Of a stretch of 64,000 bases of DNA, positions 36,511 through 45,174 are shown one piece after another. A program made the position numbers and the translations under genes. This DNA is from Nocardioides sp. Iso805N (GTDB lineage Bacteria > Actinomycetota > Actinomycetes > Propionibacteriales > Nocardioidaceae), in NCBI RefSeq assembly GCF_000364605.1, contig NZ_KB822576.1, positions 186,001 to 250,000 of the forward strand, read 5' to 3'. The notes under the pieces are model-generated. The model did no database searches. It saw only the letters and a program-made list of their open reading frames with translations, and was not told the origin of the DNA. The first letter of the stretch is position 1; each line of letters opens with the position of its first letter.

Positions 36511-38549
36511 TTGCCGATCTGACGGTTGCGGGTATCGACGGCGCGGCCGGCCCGCAGGTCGCTCGGGGCCACCCAGATCTCCTCGCGCAGCTCGCGGGCG
36601 CGCTGGGCCGAGGAGTGCAGCTGATAGGGCACCGAGATGACCATGACACCGGGCGTGAAGAGCAGGCGCCCCTTGAGCCGTAGGGCGGTCTGGTTGTGCA
36701 ACGCCTGCTCCCACCAGCGGCCCACGACGTACTCCGGGATGTAGACGGCGACCACGCCGCGGGGGTTCGCCTTCTTGATCGCGGTGGCGTAGTCCACCAC
36801 CGGGCGGATCAGCTCGCGGTAGGGCGAGTGCAGCACCTTGAGCGGCATCGCCATGTTGCGGTCGTCCCACTCCTCCAGCAGCGCGGCGGTGCCGGCGTCG
36901 TCGATCGAGACCGTGACCGCCTCGAGCACGTTGGGCCGGGTCGCCTGGGCGAACGCCAGCGCCCGCAGCGTCGGCTTGTGCAGCTTGGAGACCAGCACGA
37001 TGGCGTGGACCCGGGTCGGCATGACCCTGTCCTCCTCGTCGGCAGCCAGCTCCTTCTCCACGTTGGTGTAGTGCCGGCGGATGCTCTTCATCACCAGGAA
37101 GAAGAAGACCATCGCCAGGATCGCGATCCAGGCTCCGGCGAGGAACTTGGTCAGCAGCACGATCACGAAGACCACCGCGGTCATGCCCAGGCCGAAGGCG
37201 TTGATGATCCTGGACCGGTGCATGCGCCGGCGGACCGCAGGGTCCCGTTCGGTCTTCAGGTGCCGGGTCCAGTGCCGGATCATGCCGAGCTGGCTGAGGT
37301 TGAACGAGACGAAGACGCCGACGATGTAGAGCTGGATGAGCCGGGTGGTCTCGGCGTTGAACGCCTGGATCAGGACGATCGCCAAGATCGCGAGGAACAG
37401 GATGCCGTTGCTGTAGGCAAGGCGGTCGCCGCGGGAGCCGAGCGCTCGCGGCGCGAAGCCGTCGCGGGCCAGGATCGAGCCGAGCACCGGGAAGCCGTTG
37501 AAGGCGGTGTTCGCCGCCAGCACCAGGATGATGCCGGTCATCGCGACCACGAAGTAGAAGCCCGGCGGGAAGTCGTGGAACACGGCCCGGGCGAGCTGGG
37601 CCACCACGGTGTGCTGCTCGTAGCCGGCCGGGAGCGGGTTGCCGTTCGCGTCGCGGAGGCGACCGACGTCGCCGGGATCGACGTACTTCAGGCCGATCGT
37701 GTTGGCCAACGCCATGATGCTCAACAGCATGCTGACGGCGATCGCACCGAGCAGCAGCAGCGTGGAGGCGGCGTTCTTCGACTTCGGTCGCCTGAACGCG
37801 GGCACGCCGTTGGAGATCGCCTCGACACCTGTCAGCGCCGCACAGCCTGAGGAGAAGGCGCGCGCGAGCAGGAAGATCAGCGCGACACCGCTCAGCGCGT
37901 TCTGGTGGTGGGCGTCGGGTACGACGGTCAGGTTGGCGCTCTCGACGGGGTGCAGCGAGCCGGTGGCGTACTGGATGAAGCCGTAGGCGCCCATGCCGAG
38001 GATCGCGAGCATGAAGCCGTACGTCGGGATCGCGAAGAACGTGCCCGACTCGCGGACACCACGCAGGTTCATGCCCGCCAGCACGATCACCAGCACCGTG
38101 GCGACAGTGGCCTCGTGGCCATGGATGAAGCCGAGCGCCGAGGCGGCGTTCTGCACACCCGAGGAGATCGAGACGGCGACGGTCAGCACGTAGTCGACCA
38201 GCAGCGCGCTGGCGACGGTGATGCCCGCATTGGGACCGAGGTTGACGGTCGCCACCTCGTAGTCGCCGCCGCCGGAGGGGTAGGCGTGCACGTTCTGCCG
38301 GTAGGACGCCACCACCGTGAGCATCACCAGGGCGACAGCGACGCCGATCTTCCACGACCACACGTACGCCGACGCTCCGGCCAGCGAGAGCATGATGAAG
38401 ACCTCGTCGGGGGCGTAGGCCACCGACGAGAGCGCGTCGCTGGCGAAGACCGGCAGCGCGATCCGCTTCGGCAGCAGGGTCTCGCCCAGCTGCGAGCTGC
38501 GCAGCTTGCGGCCCAGCAGAATTCGTTTGGAGACGTCGCCCATGCCCAC
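36507..38549 (-). CDS. APC-superfamily transporter, KimA-like
   Basis: A 680-residue permease with 11-12 membrane helices up to about residue 470 and a soluble C-terminal domain (about 190 residues, including VLVSKLHKPTLRALAFAQAT). The N-terminus, LPVFASDALSSVAYAPDEV, resembles KimA-type potassium importers as well as amino-acid permeases. It is divergent from two TrkA-type proteins, which bind nucleotides and gate potassium systems; this makes potassium uptake a plausible role, but amino-acid transport is not excluded. The GTG at 38549 follows TAGCCT by 7 nt; the ATG two codons later is an alternative. Confidence 0.85.
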   Translation of the reverse strand: MGMGDVSKRILLGRKLRSSQLGETLLPKRIALPVFASDALSSVAYAPDEVFIMLSLAGASAYVWSWKIGVAVALVMLTVVASYRQNVHAYPSGGGDYEVATVNLGPNAGITVASALLVDYVLTVAVSISSGVQNAASALGFIHGHEATVATVLVIVLAGMNLRGVRESGTFFAIPTYGFMLAILGMGAYGFIQYATGSLHPVESANLTVVPDAHHQNALSGVALIFLLARAFSSGCAALTGVEAISNGVPAFRRPKSKNAASTLLLLGAIAVSMLLSIMALANTIGLKYVDPGDVGRLRDANGNPLPAGYEQHTVVAQLARAVFHDFPPGFYFVVAMTGIILVLAANTAFNGFPVLGSILARDGFAPRALGSRGDRLAYSNGILFLAILAIVLIQAFNAETTRLIQLYIVGVFVSFNLSQLGMIRHWTRHLKTERDPAVRRRMHRSRIINAFGLGMTAVVFVIVLLTKFLAGAWIAILAMVFFFLVMKSIRRHYTNVEKELAADEEDRVMPTRVHAIVLVSKLHKPTLRALAFAQATRPNVLEAVTVSIDDAGTAALLEEWDDRNMAMPLKVLHSPYRELIRPVVDYATAIKKANPRGVVAVYIPEYVVGRWWEQALHNQTALRLKGRLLFTPGVMVISVPYQLHSSAQRARELREEIWVAPSDLRAGRAVDTRNRQIGK

Positions 38550-38556
38550 GACGAAG

Positions 38557-38562
38557 AGGCTA
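38557..38562 (-). promoter_or_regulatory. -10 box of the APC transporter gene, leaderless
   Basis: TAGCCT on the minus strand, 7 nt before the GTG. It faces away from the trkA -10 box, 72 bp distant. Confidence 0.6.
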
Positions 38563-38634
38563 GGGCATGGACGCCCGCTCGGGTCTGTCGAGACGGTGTG
38601 GAGGACAAGTAGGCGTACCCGGGCGAAGTGCGGC

Positions 38635-38640
38635 TACGGT
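38635..38640 (+). promoter_or_regulatory. -10 box of the first trkA gene, leaderless
   Basis: TACGGT, then 6 nt, then GTG 38647. It decides this start over a longer upstream frame. Confidence 0.65.
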
Positions 38641-38646
38641 AGCCGC

Positions 38647-39309
38647 GTGCACGTCGTGATCATGGGCTGCGGCCGCGTGGGTTCCACGCTCGCCCGCGGC
38701 CTCGAGGACCGCAACCACACCGTGTCGGTGATCGACAGCGAGCCGGAAGCGTTCCGCCGTCTCGGACCCGCCTTCAACGGCGACAAGGTCACCGGCATCG
38801 GTTTCGACCAGGAGGTGCTGGAGAAGGCGGGTATTCGCCGCGCGGACGCCTTCGCCGCCGTCTCCAGCGGCGACAACTCGAACATCATCGCCGCCCGGGT
38901 GGCGCGCGAGACGTTCGGCATCCGCAACGTCGTGGCCCGTATCTACGACCCCGGCCGCGCCGAGGTCTACCAGCGACTCGGCATCACCACGGTCGCGACG
39001 GTGAAGTGGACCGCGGACCAGGTGCTCCGTCGGCTGCTGCCGCAGGGCAACGAGCCGGACTTCCGCGACATGTCCGGCACGATCCGGCTCGACTCCGTGC
39101 CCGCGCCGGAGATCTGGATCGGCCAGCGCACCATCCACCTCCAGGAGCAGTCCCGCTCCCGGATCGCCTGGATCGACCGACTCGGCGAGGGCGTCCTGCC
39201 CACCCGCGAGAGTGTCATCCAGGAGGGCGACGTCCTGCACCTCGTGATGCGCGAGGAGAACGCAGCGCACGCCTACAAAGCCATCAAGCACGGTCCAGAG
39301 GAGGGCTGA
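38647..39309 (+). CDS. trkA: TrkA-family potassium regulatory protein 1
   Basis: A 220-residue RCK protein: an N-terminal Rossmann domain (VVIMGCGRVGSTLARGL, GIGFDQEVLEKAGI, the D-x-N-I-I-A strand) and a C-terminal TrkA-C domain (GEGVLPTRESVIQEGDVLHL). It binds NAD(H) or adenine nucleotides and gates a potassium transporter. The start at 38647 is fixed by the TACGGT box and the family N-terminus. The second trkA follows after 5 nt. Confidence 0.92.
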   Translation: MHVVIMGCGRVGSTLARGLEDRNHTVSVIDSEPEAFRRLGPAFNGDKVTGIGFDQEVLEKAGIRRADAFAAVSSGDNSNIIAARVARETFGIRNVVARIYDPGRAEVYQRLGITTVATVKWTADQVLRRLLPQGNEPDFRDMSGTIRLDSVPAPEIWIGQRTIHLQEQSRSRIAWIDRLGEGVLPTRESVIQEGDVLHLVMREENAAHAYKAIKHGPEEG

Positions 39310-39314
39310 CCGAC

Positions 39315-39986
39315 ATGCGTGTCGCCATCGCCGGAGCCGGCGCGGTCGGTCGCTCGATCGCCCGCGAGCTCATCGCCAACGGTCACGAGATCCTGCTCAT
39401 CGACAAGGACCCCAACTCCATCCGCCCCGAGCGCGTCCCGGACGCGGAGTGGCTGCTGGCCGACTCCTGTGAGCTCTCCTCGCTCGAGGAGGCCCGGATG
39501 GAGCGCTGTGACGTGGTCATCGCCGCCACCGGCGACGACAAGGTCAACCTGGTCACCTCACTGCTGGCCAAGACGGAGTTCGGCGTCCCGCGGACGGTCG
39601 GGCGGGTCAACCACCCCAACAACGAGTGGCTCTTCACCGAGGCCTGGGGCGTGGACGTCAACGTCTCGACGCCACGGATCATGTCGGCTCTCGTCGAGGA
39701 GGCCGTCACCGTGGGCGACCTCGTGCGGCTCTTCTCCTTCCGGCAGGGCCAGGCCAACCTGGTCGAGCTCACCCTGCCGGCCGACAGCCCGTACGTCGGC
39801 AAGCCGTCGGGGCTGATCCCGCTCCCGGAGAACTGCGCGCTCGTGACGATCCTGCGCGACCGCAACGTCTACGTGCCCGCGCCGGAGGAGCCCGTGGAGG
39901 CCGGTGACGAGCTGCTCTTCGTCGTACCTGCCGAGAACGAGGACGCCCTCGAACGGCTGCTCGCCCCCGCCAACCACGGCGGCTGA
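39315..39986 (+). CDS. trkA: TrkA-family potassium regulatory protein 2
   Basis: A 223-residue RCK protein with the same two-domain layout (VAIAGAGAVGRSIARELIAN; IAATGDDKVNLVTSLLAKT; C-terminal GLIPLPENCALVTILRD). It is a paralogue of the preceding protein, and the pair could form a hetero-oligomeric ring. A 17-bp-stem terminator follows 24 nt after its stop. Confidence 0.92.
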   Translation: MRVAIAGAGAVGRSIARELIANGHEILLIDKDPNSIRPERVPDAEWLLADSCELSSLEEARMERCDVVIAATGDDKVNLVTSLLAKTEFGVPRTVGRVNHPNNEWLFTEAWGVDVNVSTPRIMSALVEEAVTVGDLVRLFSFRQGQANLVELTLPADSPYVGKPSGLIPLPENCALVTILRDRNVYVPAPEEPVEAGDELLFVVPAENEDALERLLAPANHGG

Positions 39987-40010
39987 TCGACCCCACTGAT
40001 CGACCCCGCT

Positions 40011-40048
40011 GATCGGGCTCTGCACTGGCAGCAGTGCAGAGCCCGATC
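40011..40048. terminator. Perfect 17-bp stem terminator after the trkA pair
   Basis: GATCGGGCTCTGCACTG (40011-40027), loop GCAG, CAGTGCAGAGCCCGATC (40032-40048), then TGTCT. Confidence 0.88.
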
Positions 40049-40190
40049 TGTCTCCGCGCGCGGTGCGTGCGGTCGCGAAGCGCCAAAAGGGGCGCCGCCG
40101 GACGACGCGCCGCGACGAAGGAGCGCCGCGCGGCGGTAGGCCTGCCCCGCGGCGCTGCGCGGACGACCGCACCGCGCAACAGACATCCCG

Positions 40191-40286
40191 GATTCAACCG
40201 GGACGGAGGCCCGATTCAACCGGGACGGAGGCCCGATTCAACCGGGACGGAGGCCCGAATCAACCGGGACGGAGGCCCGATTCAAC
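40191..40286. repeat. 22-bp tandem repeat, four copies plus a partial fifth
   Basis: The unit runs GATTCAACCGGGACGGAG then GCCC, at 40191, 40213, 40235 and 40257, with an 8-bp remnant at 40279-40286 that covers the stop codon of the DUF3159 gene. Only one base differs (GAAT in the fourth copy). Each unit contains CGGG-N7-CCCG, so a transcript would form a chain of small hairpins. No spacers, so it is not a CRISPR. Confidence 0.9.
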
Positions 40287-41046
40287 TCTCCAGCGGAGTC
40301 GCGTTCCGCGCCAGCAGCCAGACCATTCCGCCCCAGGCGACCAGCCGCAGCGGCCAGCCGATCCCGAGCCGGATGATGCCGAGCACCAGCACGGCGGCGT
40401 CCTTGTGCATCGCTCCGCCGTAGCCGAGCAGGATCACGATCCCCTCGACGATCGCCAGGATCGCCCCCGGGGCCAGGAAGAGCCAGGTCAGTCGGGTGCA
40501 CAGCGAGACGATCTGACGGTTCTCGTGCCACTCCAGCGGATCGCCGGCGACGCTGCCGACCATGAAACCGATCGCGGGCCATCGCACCAGGCAGCTCAGC
40601 ACCAGGCCCACGGTGTAGACACCGGTGATCACGACCCCCGGAACGAAGAACGCGAGTGCCTGATCCTCCTGGCTGCCACCCATCCCCCGGGCGATGTGGA
40701 CCACCAGCCAGCCGATCGCGATCCCGACGATGGCGTTCGCGACGTACTGGATCGTGGAGCGCTGCACCAGCCGCAGCACCAGCGCGATGCCCGCGAGGGC
40801 GGCGCCGGCGATCAGCGCGACCCGGATGTCCTTGACGATCAGCCAGGCGGCGGTGAACGCGAGCCCGGGCAGGCCGGCCTCCAGCATGCCGCGACGGCCG
40901 CCGAGCGATGCCGACATCTGGCGGCGCACCACCGCCTCGACGGTCTCGACGTCGACGTGGTGGTCGGGGTGATCGGCGTCGGCGCCCGGCTGCGGGGCGG
41001 GATCGGTCATCGCGTCAGTCCCAGGATCGGCCGCGGCGTCACTCAC
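40282..41046 (-). CDS. DUF3159 membrane protein
   Basis: A 254-residue protein with an acidic 40-residue N-terminus and 6-7 membrane helices (LAFTAAWLIVKDIRVALIAG, QYVANAIVGIAIGWLVVHIA and others). This is DUF3159, an actinobacterial family of unknown role that commonly sits beside an OB-fold protein, DUF3710 and dut, as here. Its ATG overlaps the OB-fold stop (ATGA). The stop lies inside the tandem repeat. Confidence 0.85.
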   Translation of the reverse strand: MSDAAADPGTDAMTDPAPQPGADADHPDHHVDVETVEAVVRRQMSASLGGRRGMLEAGLPGLAFTAAWLIVKDIRVALIAGAALAGIALVLRLVQRSTIQYVANAIVGIAIGWLVVHIARGMGGSQEDQALAFFVPGVVITGVYTVGLVLSCLVRWPAIGFMVGSVAGDPLEWHENRQIVSLCTRLTWLFLAPGAILAIVEGIVILLGYGGAMHKDAAVLVLGIIRLGIGWPLRLVAWGGMVWLLARNATPLES

Positions 41047-41402
41047 GGGATGAGCTCGTAGCGGGGGTTGTAGATCGTGCGCATGCCGTCGTGCCGACCG
41101 ATCCGGCCCTGCACCTGCAGCGAGCGCCCCGGCGTGATCCCGGCGATGCGACGCCGGCCCAGCCAGACCACCGTCACCACGTCAGTGCCGTCGAACAGCT
41201 CGGCCTCCAGTGCAGGTACGCCGCCGCGAGGCCGCAGGGTGACGGTCCGCAGCGTGCCGCGCAGGCGCAGCAGCTCCCGGTCGGGCGCCTCGGCGATCGG
41301 CGTGACCCCGGCGTCGGCGTACTCCTCCTGGAGGTCGCGCGCATGCTGGTCCTCGTTGTTCGCCCAGTTGCTCAGCGTCTGCCGCAGCCGCCCCTTGCTC
41401 AT
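41043..41402 (-). CDS. OB-fold nucleic-acid-binding domain protein
   Basis: A 119-residue protein with a helical N-terminus and an OB-fold (LRLRGTLRTVTLRPRG, VVTVVWLGRRRIAGITPGRS, then LQVQGRIG), similar to tRNA-anticodon/RecG-wedge OB folds. The nucleic-acid target is unknown. It lies 49 nt after DUF3710 and overlaps DUF3159. Confidence 0.82.
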   Translation of the reverse strand: MSKGRLRQTLSNWANNEDQHARDLQEEYADAGVTPIAEAPDRELLRLRGTLRTVTLRPRGGVPALEAELFDGTDVVTVVWLGRRRIAGITPGRSLQVQGRIGRHDGMRTIYNPRYELIP

Positions 41403-41451
41403 GCCAGCTCCTCGCTGGAAGCGGAGTGCAGCGAGCAGCTGAAGGGGGTGT

Positions 41452-42135
41452 TCACGCCTCCACCACCTGCTGCGCCTCGGGCGGGATGACGATCGGCAGG
41501 GCCTCGCCCTTGGGCATGGCGATCTTGCCGCGGCTGACGACGACGTGGTGCAGCACCTGCTCCCAGGCCTCGCCGACCTCCGGCTCGACCGCCGGGCGAC
41601 CGAGGAACGTCACCCGCAGCAGCCAGCGCGGGCCGTTGATGCCGAGGATCCGGGAGGGCTGCACACCCTCCTGGCCATCGGGCATGGTCACGCTGAGCTG
41701 GCAGACCAGCTCGGGACCGAAGTTGCCGTCGCGCTGGACGACCTGGCCGCCGCGCTGCTGCACGTCGGCGACAAGTTGCGGCAGCACCTCGCCCCACAGG
41801 TCGCCGTTGCGAGGCGCGGCGAACGCACGCAGCTCGATGGCCCCCTCCTCACCGGTGAGCAGGACGGCCGCGATCTGGCCCGTGCTCTCGTCGACCTGGA
41901 GGCGCAGCTCGAGACCCTCGACCGCCGGGATGTGAAGGGAGCCGAGGTCGACCCGGTTCATCGCAGTGGCATCGGCGGGGATCTCGTCGACGTCGTAGGG
42001 ACCGCGCGGGCCGCTCGACGCCTGGACGCTCTCGATGGTCGCCGCGTTGTCGCCCGCGGCCTCCCCGGCGGTCTCGGCAGTGGTCTCGGCGACCTCGGTC
42101 TGACCCTCGGTCCTGGACTTGCGGCGGAACTTCAA
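41452..42135 (-). CDS. DUF3710 protein (TTG start)
   Basis: A 227-residue protein: a basic start (MKFRRKSR), an Ala/Glu/Thr-rich linker to about residue 45, then the DUF3710 domain (LGSLHIPAVEGLELRLQVDE; PRWLLRVTFLGRPAVEP). Function unknown, conserved in Actinobacteria next to dut. The only in-frame start near the family N-terminus is TTG at 42135, with a GAGAGAG purine run a few bases before. Confidence 0.85.
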   Translation of the reverse strand: MKFRRKSRTEGQTEVAETTAETAGEAAGDNAATIESVQASSGPRGPYDVDEIPADATAMNRVDLGSLHIPAVEGLELRLQVDESTGQIAAVLLTGEEGAIELRAFAAPRNGDLWGEVLPQLVADVQQRGGQVVQRDGNFGPELVCQLSVTMPDGQEGVQPSRILGINGPRWLLRVTFLGRPAVEPEVGEAWEQVLHHVVVSRGKIAMPKGEALPIVIPPEAQQVVEA

Positions 42136-42169
42136 CGGACTGCTCTCTCTGACGACTTCTCCCGCAGGC

Positions 42170-42640
42170 TCAGCCCTGCGAGAACCCTCCGGTAGAACCG
42201 TAGCCTCCCGCGCCCCGGACCGAGTCAGGAAGGACCTCGACCTCCACGAAGCGGGCGGTCTCCACGCGCTGGATGACCAGCTGGGCGACCCTGTCGCCGC
42301 GGCGGAGCGCGATGGTCTCCTGCGGGTCGAGGTTGATCAGCAGGACCTTGATCTCGCCACGGTAGCCCGCGTCCACCGTGCCCGGGGTGTTGACGATCGA
42401 GAGGCCGTGTCGAGCGGCCAGGCCGGAGCGCGGGTGGACGAGCGCGACGAAGCCGTGCGGCAGCGCGATCGCGATCCCGGTGGGCACCAGTGCTCGCTCC
42501 CCCGGGGCCAGCGTGATGTCGACCGTGGTGACCAGGTCTGCACCCGCATCCCCGGGGTGCGCATAGGCTGGCACCGCCAGATCGGCATCAAGGCGGAGGA
42601 GAGCTATGTCCACGGTCGGACCAGGGCTAGCGTCAGGCAC
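42170..42640 (-). CDS. dut: dUTP diphosphatase
   Basis: dUTPase hydrolyses dUTP to dUMP and keeps uracil out of DNA. The five motifs are visible: [43 protein letters not shown] and the C-terminal GGYGSTGGF. The GTG at 42640 (156 residues) is chosen because TAGGGT ends 7 nt upstream; GTG 42613 would give a 147-residue protein closer to homologues. It is divergent from DUF3093. Confidence 0.95.
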   Translation of the reverse strand: MPDASPGPTVDIALLRLDADLAVPAYAHPGDAGADLVTTVDITLAPGERALVPTGIAIALPHGFVALVHPRSGLAARHGLSIVNTPGTVDAGYRGEIKVLLINLDPQETIALRRGDRVAQLVIQRVETARFVEVEVLPDSVRGAGGYGSTGGFSQG

Positions 42641-42647
42641 GGGGCGG

Positions 42648-42653
42648 ACCCTA
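42648..42653 (-). promoter_or_regulatory. -10 box of dut, leaderless
   Basis: TAGGGT on the minus strand, 7 nt before GTG 42640, which decides between two possible dut starts. Confidence 0.55.
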
Positions 42654-42674
42654 TCTCGCACCGGCGAGGGCGGG

Positions 42675-43154
42675 ATGAAAAACTCTCCCCTCGTGAGCAT
42701 CCCTGGATACGACGAGCGCCTGAGCGTGCCGCTGCGCTGGTGGGTCCAGGGCATCATGTTCGAGGCCACGCTAGCGCTGGCCATGATCGTCTCGATGCCG
42801 TTCGCGCTCGCGTGCGGCCTGACCGCGGCGATCCTCGTGCTACTGGTGCTGGCCTTCTACGCCTACGGGGCGAGCCGGATCGTGGTCTCGGACGGGACGC
42901 TTCGTGCCGGTCGGGCCCGGATCGAGGCGCGCTACCTCGGCGCCGTCGAGCCACTCGACCCGGAGGCTGCCCGCCGGATCGCCGGCGTGGAGGCCGACGC
43001 GCGCGCCTACCTGCTGCTGCGGCCCTACCTGAGCCGAGCCGTCAAGGTGGAGATCGACGACCCGGCCGACCCGGCGCCGTACTGGCTGATCTGCACCCGC
43101 CACCCCAACCGGTTGGCTGCGGCGATCGAGGCGCTCTCCGCCGGCTCGCGCTGA
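42675..43154 (+). CDS. DUF3093 membrane protein
   Basis: A 159-residue protein with two adjacent membrane helices (about 28-70) after the motif [12 protein letters not shown], then a soluble C-terminus ([20 protein letters not shown] strand; [17 protein letters not shown]). This is DUF3093, a usual neighbour of dut. ATG 42675 has an AGGGCGGG site directly upstream; GTG 42693 (six codons later) has AACTCT 6 nt before it and is a credible leaderless start. Confidence 0.83.
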   Translation: MKNSPLVSIPGYDERLSVPLRWWVQGIMFEATLALAMIVSMPFALACGLTAAILVLLVLAFYAYGASRIVVSDGTLRAGRARIEARYLGAVEPLDPEAARRIAGVEADARAYLLLRPYLSRAVKVEIDDPADPAPYWLICTRHPNRLAAAIEALSAGSR

Positions 43155-43169
43155 CCGGTCGCTGAGCCC

Positions 43170-44015
43170 TCAGGCCGCGCCGGTCTCCTCGTCACCGACG
43201 TCAGGTACGCCGGAGGTGTCGCGGTCCTCGCGCCATTCCGAGCGTGCGCTCCAGCGGCCGCGCTCCCGCTCGACTCGGATCGGGTGCTCGAATGCCTGAC
43301 TGATCGTGCGGGTGTTGACCGCCCCGGATACTGGGCCGGAAGCGACCGTGCGGCCGTGCGAGATCACCAGGGCGTGACTCGTGCTGACCGGCAGCTCCTC
43401 GAGGTGGTGGGTGACCAGCACCGAGGCGAGGCCCGGCTCGGAGCGGGCGAGCGCCCCGATGGTCTCCAGCAGCTGCTCACGGGCGGCGACGTCCAGGCCT
43501 GTGGTCGGCTCGTCCAGGAGCAGCAGTCGCGGCCGGGAGACGAGGGCGCGCGCGATCAGGGTCCGGCCGCGCTCGCCCTGCGACATGGTCATCCAGGAGG
43601 CGTTCACGCGCCCGGCGAGTCCGACATCTGCGAGCAGCGAGCGAGCCAGCTCCTGCTGCTCCGCGCTCGGCGCCCAGCGCAGCGGCTGCTCGACCGTGCC
43701 GGTGAGGCCGGTGAGGACCACCTCGACGGCGGTGAGCGGTGAGCGCAGCGCGTGCCGCGGGTTCACGTGCCCGATCACCCGGCGCAGCTCCTGCAGGTCC
43801 ACCCGGCCGAGCCGGCGCCCGAGCACGTCGACGGTGCCCGAGGTGGGATGGGACTGCGCGCCACAGAAGCCGAGGATCGTGCTCTTCCCGGCGCCATTGG
43901 GTCCGAGCAGCGCCCAGTGCTCGCCGGCCCGCACCGTCAGATCGATGCCGTGCAGGATCTGGTTGCCCTGGCGGCGGAAGGTGACCTTGCGCAGCTCGAG
44001 GACGGGGTGACTCAT
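43170..44015 (-). CDS. ABC transporter ATP-binding protein without a permease partner
   Basis: A 281-residue ATPase: Walker A GPNGAGKST, signature MSQGERGR in place of LSGGQ, Walker B LLLLDEP, and H-loop VTHHLEELP. The C-terminal 50 residues are charged. It resembles ModF/PhrA-type stand-alone ATPases. No membrane subunit lies nearby. Its ATG overlaps the GntR stop (ATGA), so the two are co-translated, and the regulator probably controls it. Confidence 0.88.
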   Translation of the reverse strand: MSHPVLELRKVTFRRQGNQILHGIDLTVRAGEHWALLGPNGAGKSTILGFCGAQSHPTSGTVDVLGRRLGRVDLQELRRVIGHVNPRHALRSPLTAVEVVLTGLTGTVEQPLRWAPSAEQQELARSLLADVGLAGRVNASWMTMSQGERGRTLIARALVSRPRLLLLDEPTTGLDVAAREQLLETIGALARSEPGLASVLVTHHLEELPVSTSHALVISHGRTVASGPVSGAVNTRTISQAFEHPIRVERERGRWSARSEWREDRDTSGVPDVGDEETGAA

Positions 44016-44701
44016 CGAAGACTCTCCTTCATGGACAGCAGGTGGGCGCGGCTCAGCTCGGCGGCGGCGTCGGCGTCGCGGGCCGCGATCGCCTCGAACA
44101 ACAGGACGTGGGCGGTGTGGTCGGCCGGGTCGAGGTGGTCGTCGCGGTCGCGTGCCGGATTCGGCCGCAACCGCAGCATCTCCACCATCGCCTGGCGCAG
44201 CCGCGGCACGAAGCCGTCGAAGAGCTCGATCAGAATCGCGTTGTGCGCCGCACTGACGATGCTGCGGTGGAAGGCGGTATCGGAGTCGACGTGATGCTCG
44301 AGAGACGGACTGGGCGCTCCGCGGGTGTCCAGGGCGCGACGGATCGCGCGCAGCTCGGCCGGCGTACGCCGCCGTGCAGCCAGCGCCGCGGCCTCGGACT
44401 CGATCGCGACCCTGGCCTCGATCACCGAGACGATGTCGACCCGGCGCAGCACCGCGTCCCAGTCCTCCGGCACGTCCAGCGCTGTCACGAAGACCCCGGC
44501 GCCCTGACGTGAGGTCAGCACCCCTCGCCCGGCGAGCTGTCGGATCGCTTCGCGCACCGTCGAGCGACCCACCCCCAGCTGCACGGCCAGGGTGGTCTCA
44601 CCTGGCAGGCGCTCGCCCAGCTGCCACTCCCCGGCCCGCACGCGACCGAGCAGAAGCTCTGCGGCCTGCTCGGCCAGCGGCTCGCGCCGTACGATCACCA
44701 T
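44012..44701 (-). CDS. GntR-family regulator (FadR subfamily)
   Basis: A 229-residue regulator with a winged helix (PGETTLAVQLGVGRSTVREA, then IRQLAGRGVLTSRQGAGVFV) and an FCD effector domain (IEARVAIESEAAALAARR; the His positions HVDSDTAFHRSIVSAAHN, and DHTAHVLLFEAI). The FCD domain binds a metal and small acids. The ATG at 44701 follows a GGAGGGGAG site, so this mRNA has a leader; a TAGGCT box lies at 44736-44741 on this strand. Confidence 0.87.
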   Translation of the reverse strand: MVIVRREPLAEQAAELLLGRVRAGEWQLGERLPGETTLAVQLGVGRSTVREAIRQLAGRGVLTSRQGAGVFVTALDVPEDWDAVLRRVDIVSVIEARVAIESEAAALAARRRTPAELRAIRRALDTRGAPSPSLEHHVDSDTAFHRSIVSAAHNAILIELFDGFVPRLRQAMVEMLRLRPNPARDRDDHLDPADHTAHVLLFEAIAARDADAAAELSRAHLLSMKESLR

Positions 44702-44735
44702 CGAGCGCTCCCCTCCGCAACTTGTCTGAGGACCG

Positions 44736-44741
44736 AGCCTA
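44736..44741 (-). promoter_or_regulatory. -10 candidate of the GntR-ABC unit
   Basis: TAGGCT on the minus strand, 34 nt before the ATG, compatible with the ribosome-binding site seen. Confidence 0.4.
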
Positions 44742-44802
44742 ACCAATCGTCCGGGAAAGCTGACAGCGGACAGCGGTCGGTATCGGGCCACCGTGGATGC
44801 CC

Positions 44803-44808
44803 TAGGGT
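44803..44808 (+). promoter_or_regulatory. -10 box of the DUF4235 gene, leaderless
   Basis: TAGGGT, then 6 nt, then ATG 44815. Confidence 0.65.
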
Positions 44809-44814
44809 GAGGCC

Positions 44815-45123
44815 ATGGGGAAGAAGAAGTCGGCCGTCGCGCCCAACTCCAAGGCCTGGTCCGCCATGGCCCTGCTCTCCGGCCTGGTCGCCGCCCGGGG
44901 CGCCAGCGTGCTGCTCAACAAGTTCTGGAAGTCGAGCACCAAGCGCAACCCGCCGATCAACCCCGCCGATCCCGATGTCGAGCTCTGGGAGGCCGTCGCC
45001 TGGTCGGCCCTGACCGGTGCGACGGTGGCGATGATCAAGATGTTCGCGCAGCGCCGGGCCGCCCACTACTACGTGAAGTCCACCGGGCACCTGCCGCCGC
45101 AGCTCGCCGAGGACGGCCGATAA
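44815..45123 (+). CDS. DUF4235 membrane protein
   Basis: A 102-residue protein with a Lys-rich start (MGKKKSA), two membrane segments (MALLSGLVAARGASVLL and AVAWSALTGATVAMIKM) and the RRAAHYYVKSTGHLPPQL tail typical of DUF4235. Function unknown. A hairpin terminator follows 52 nt after the stop. Confidence 0.88.
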   Translation: MGKKKSAVAPNSKAWSAMALLSGLVAARGASVLLNKFWKSSTKRNPPINPADPDVELWEAVAWSALTGATVAMIKMFAQRRAAHYYVKSTGHLPPQLAEDGR

Positions 45124-45174
45124 GGTCGAGCTCGCCGCGCGCTCACGGCGTTCTCGTGACAGCGAAATGACGTA

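Noticed and set aside
40191..40286. Tandem repeats as a CRISPR array
   Set aside because: Units abut with no variable spacers and no cas genes are present.
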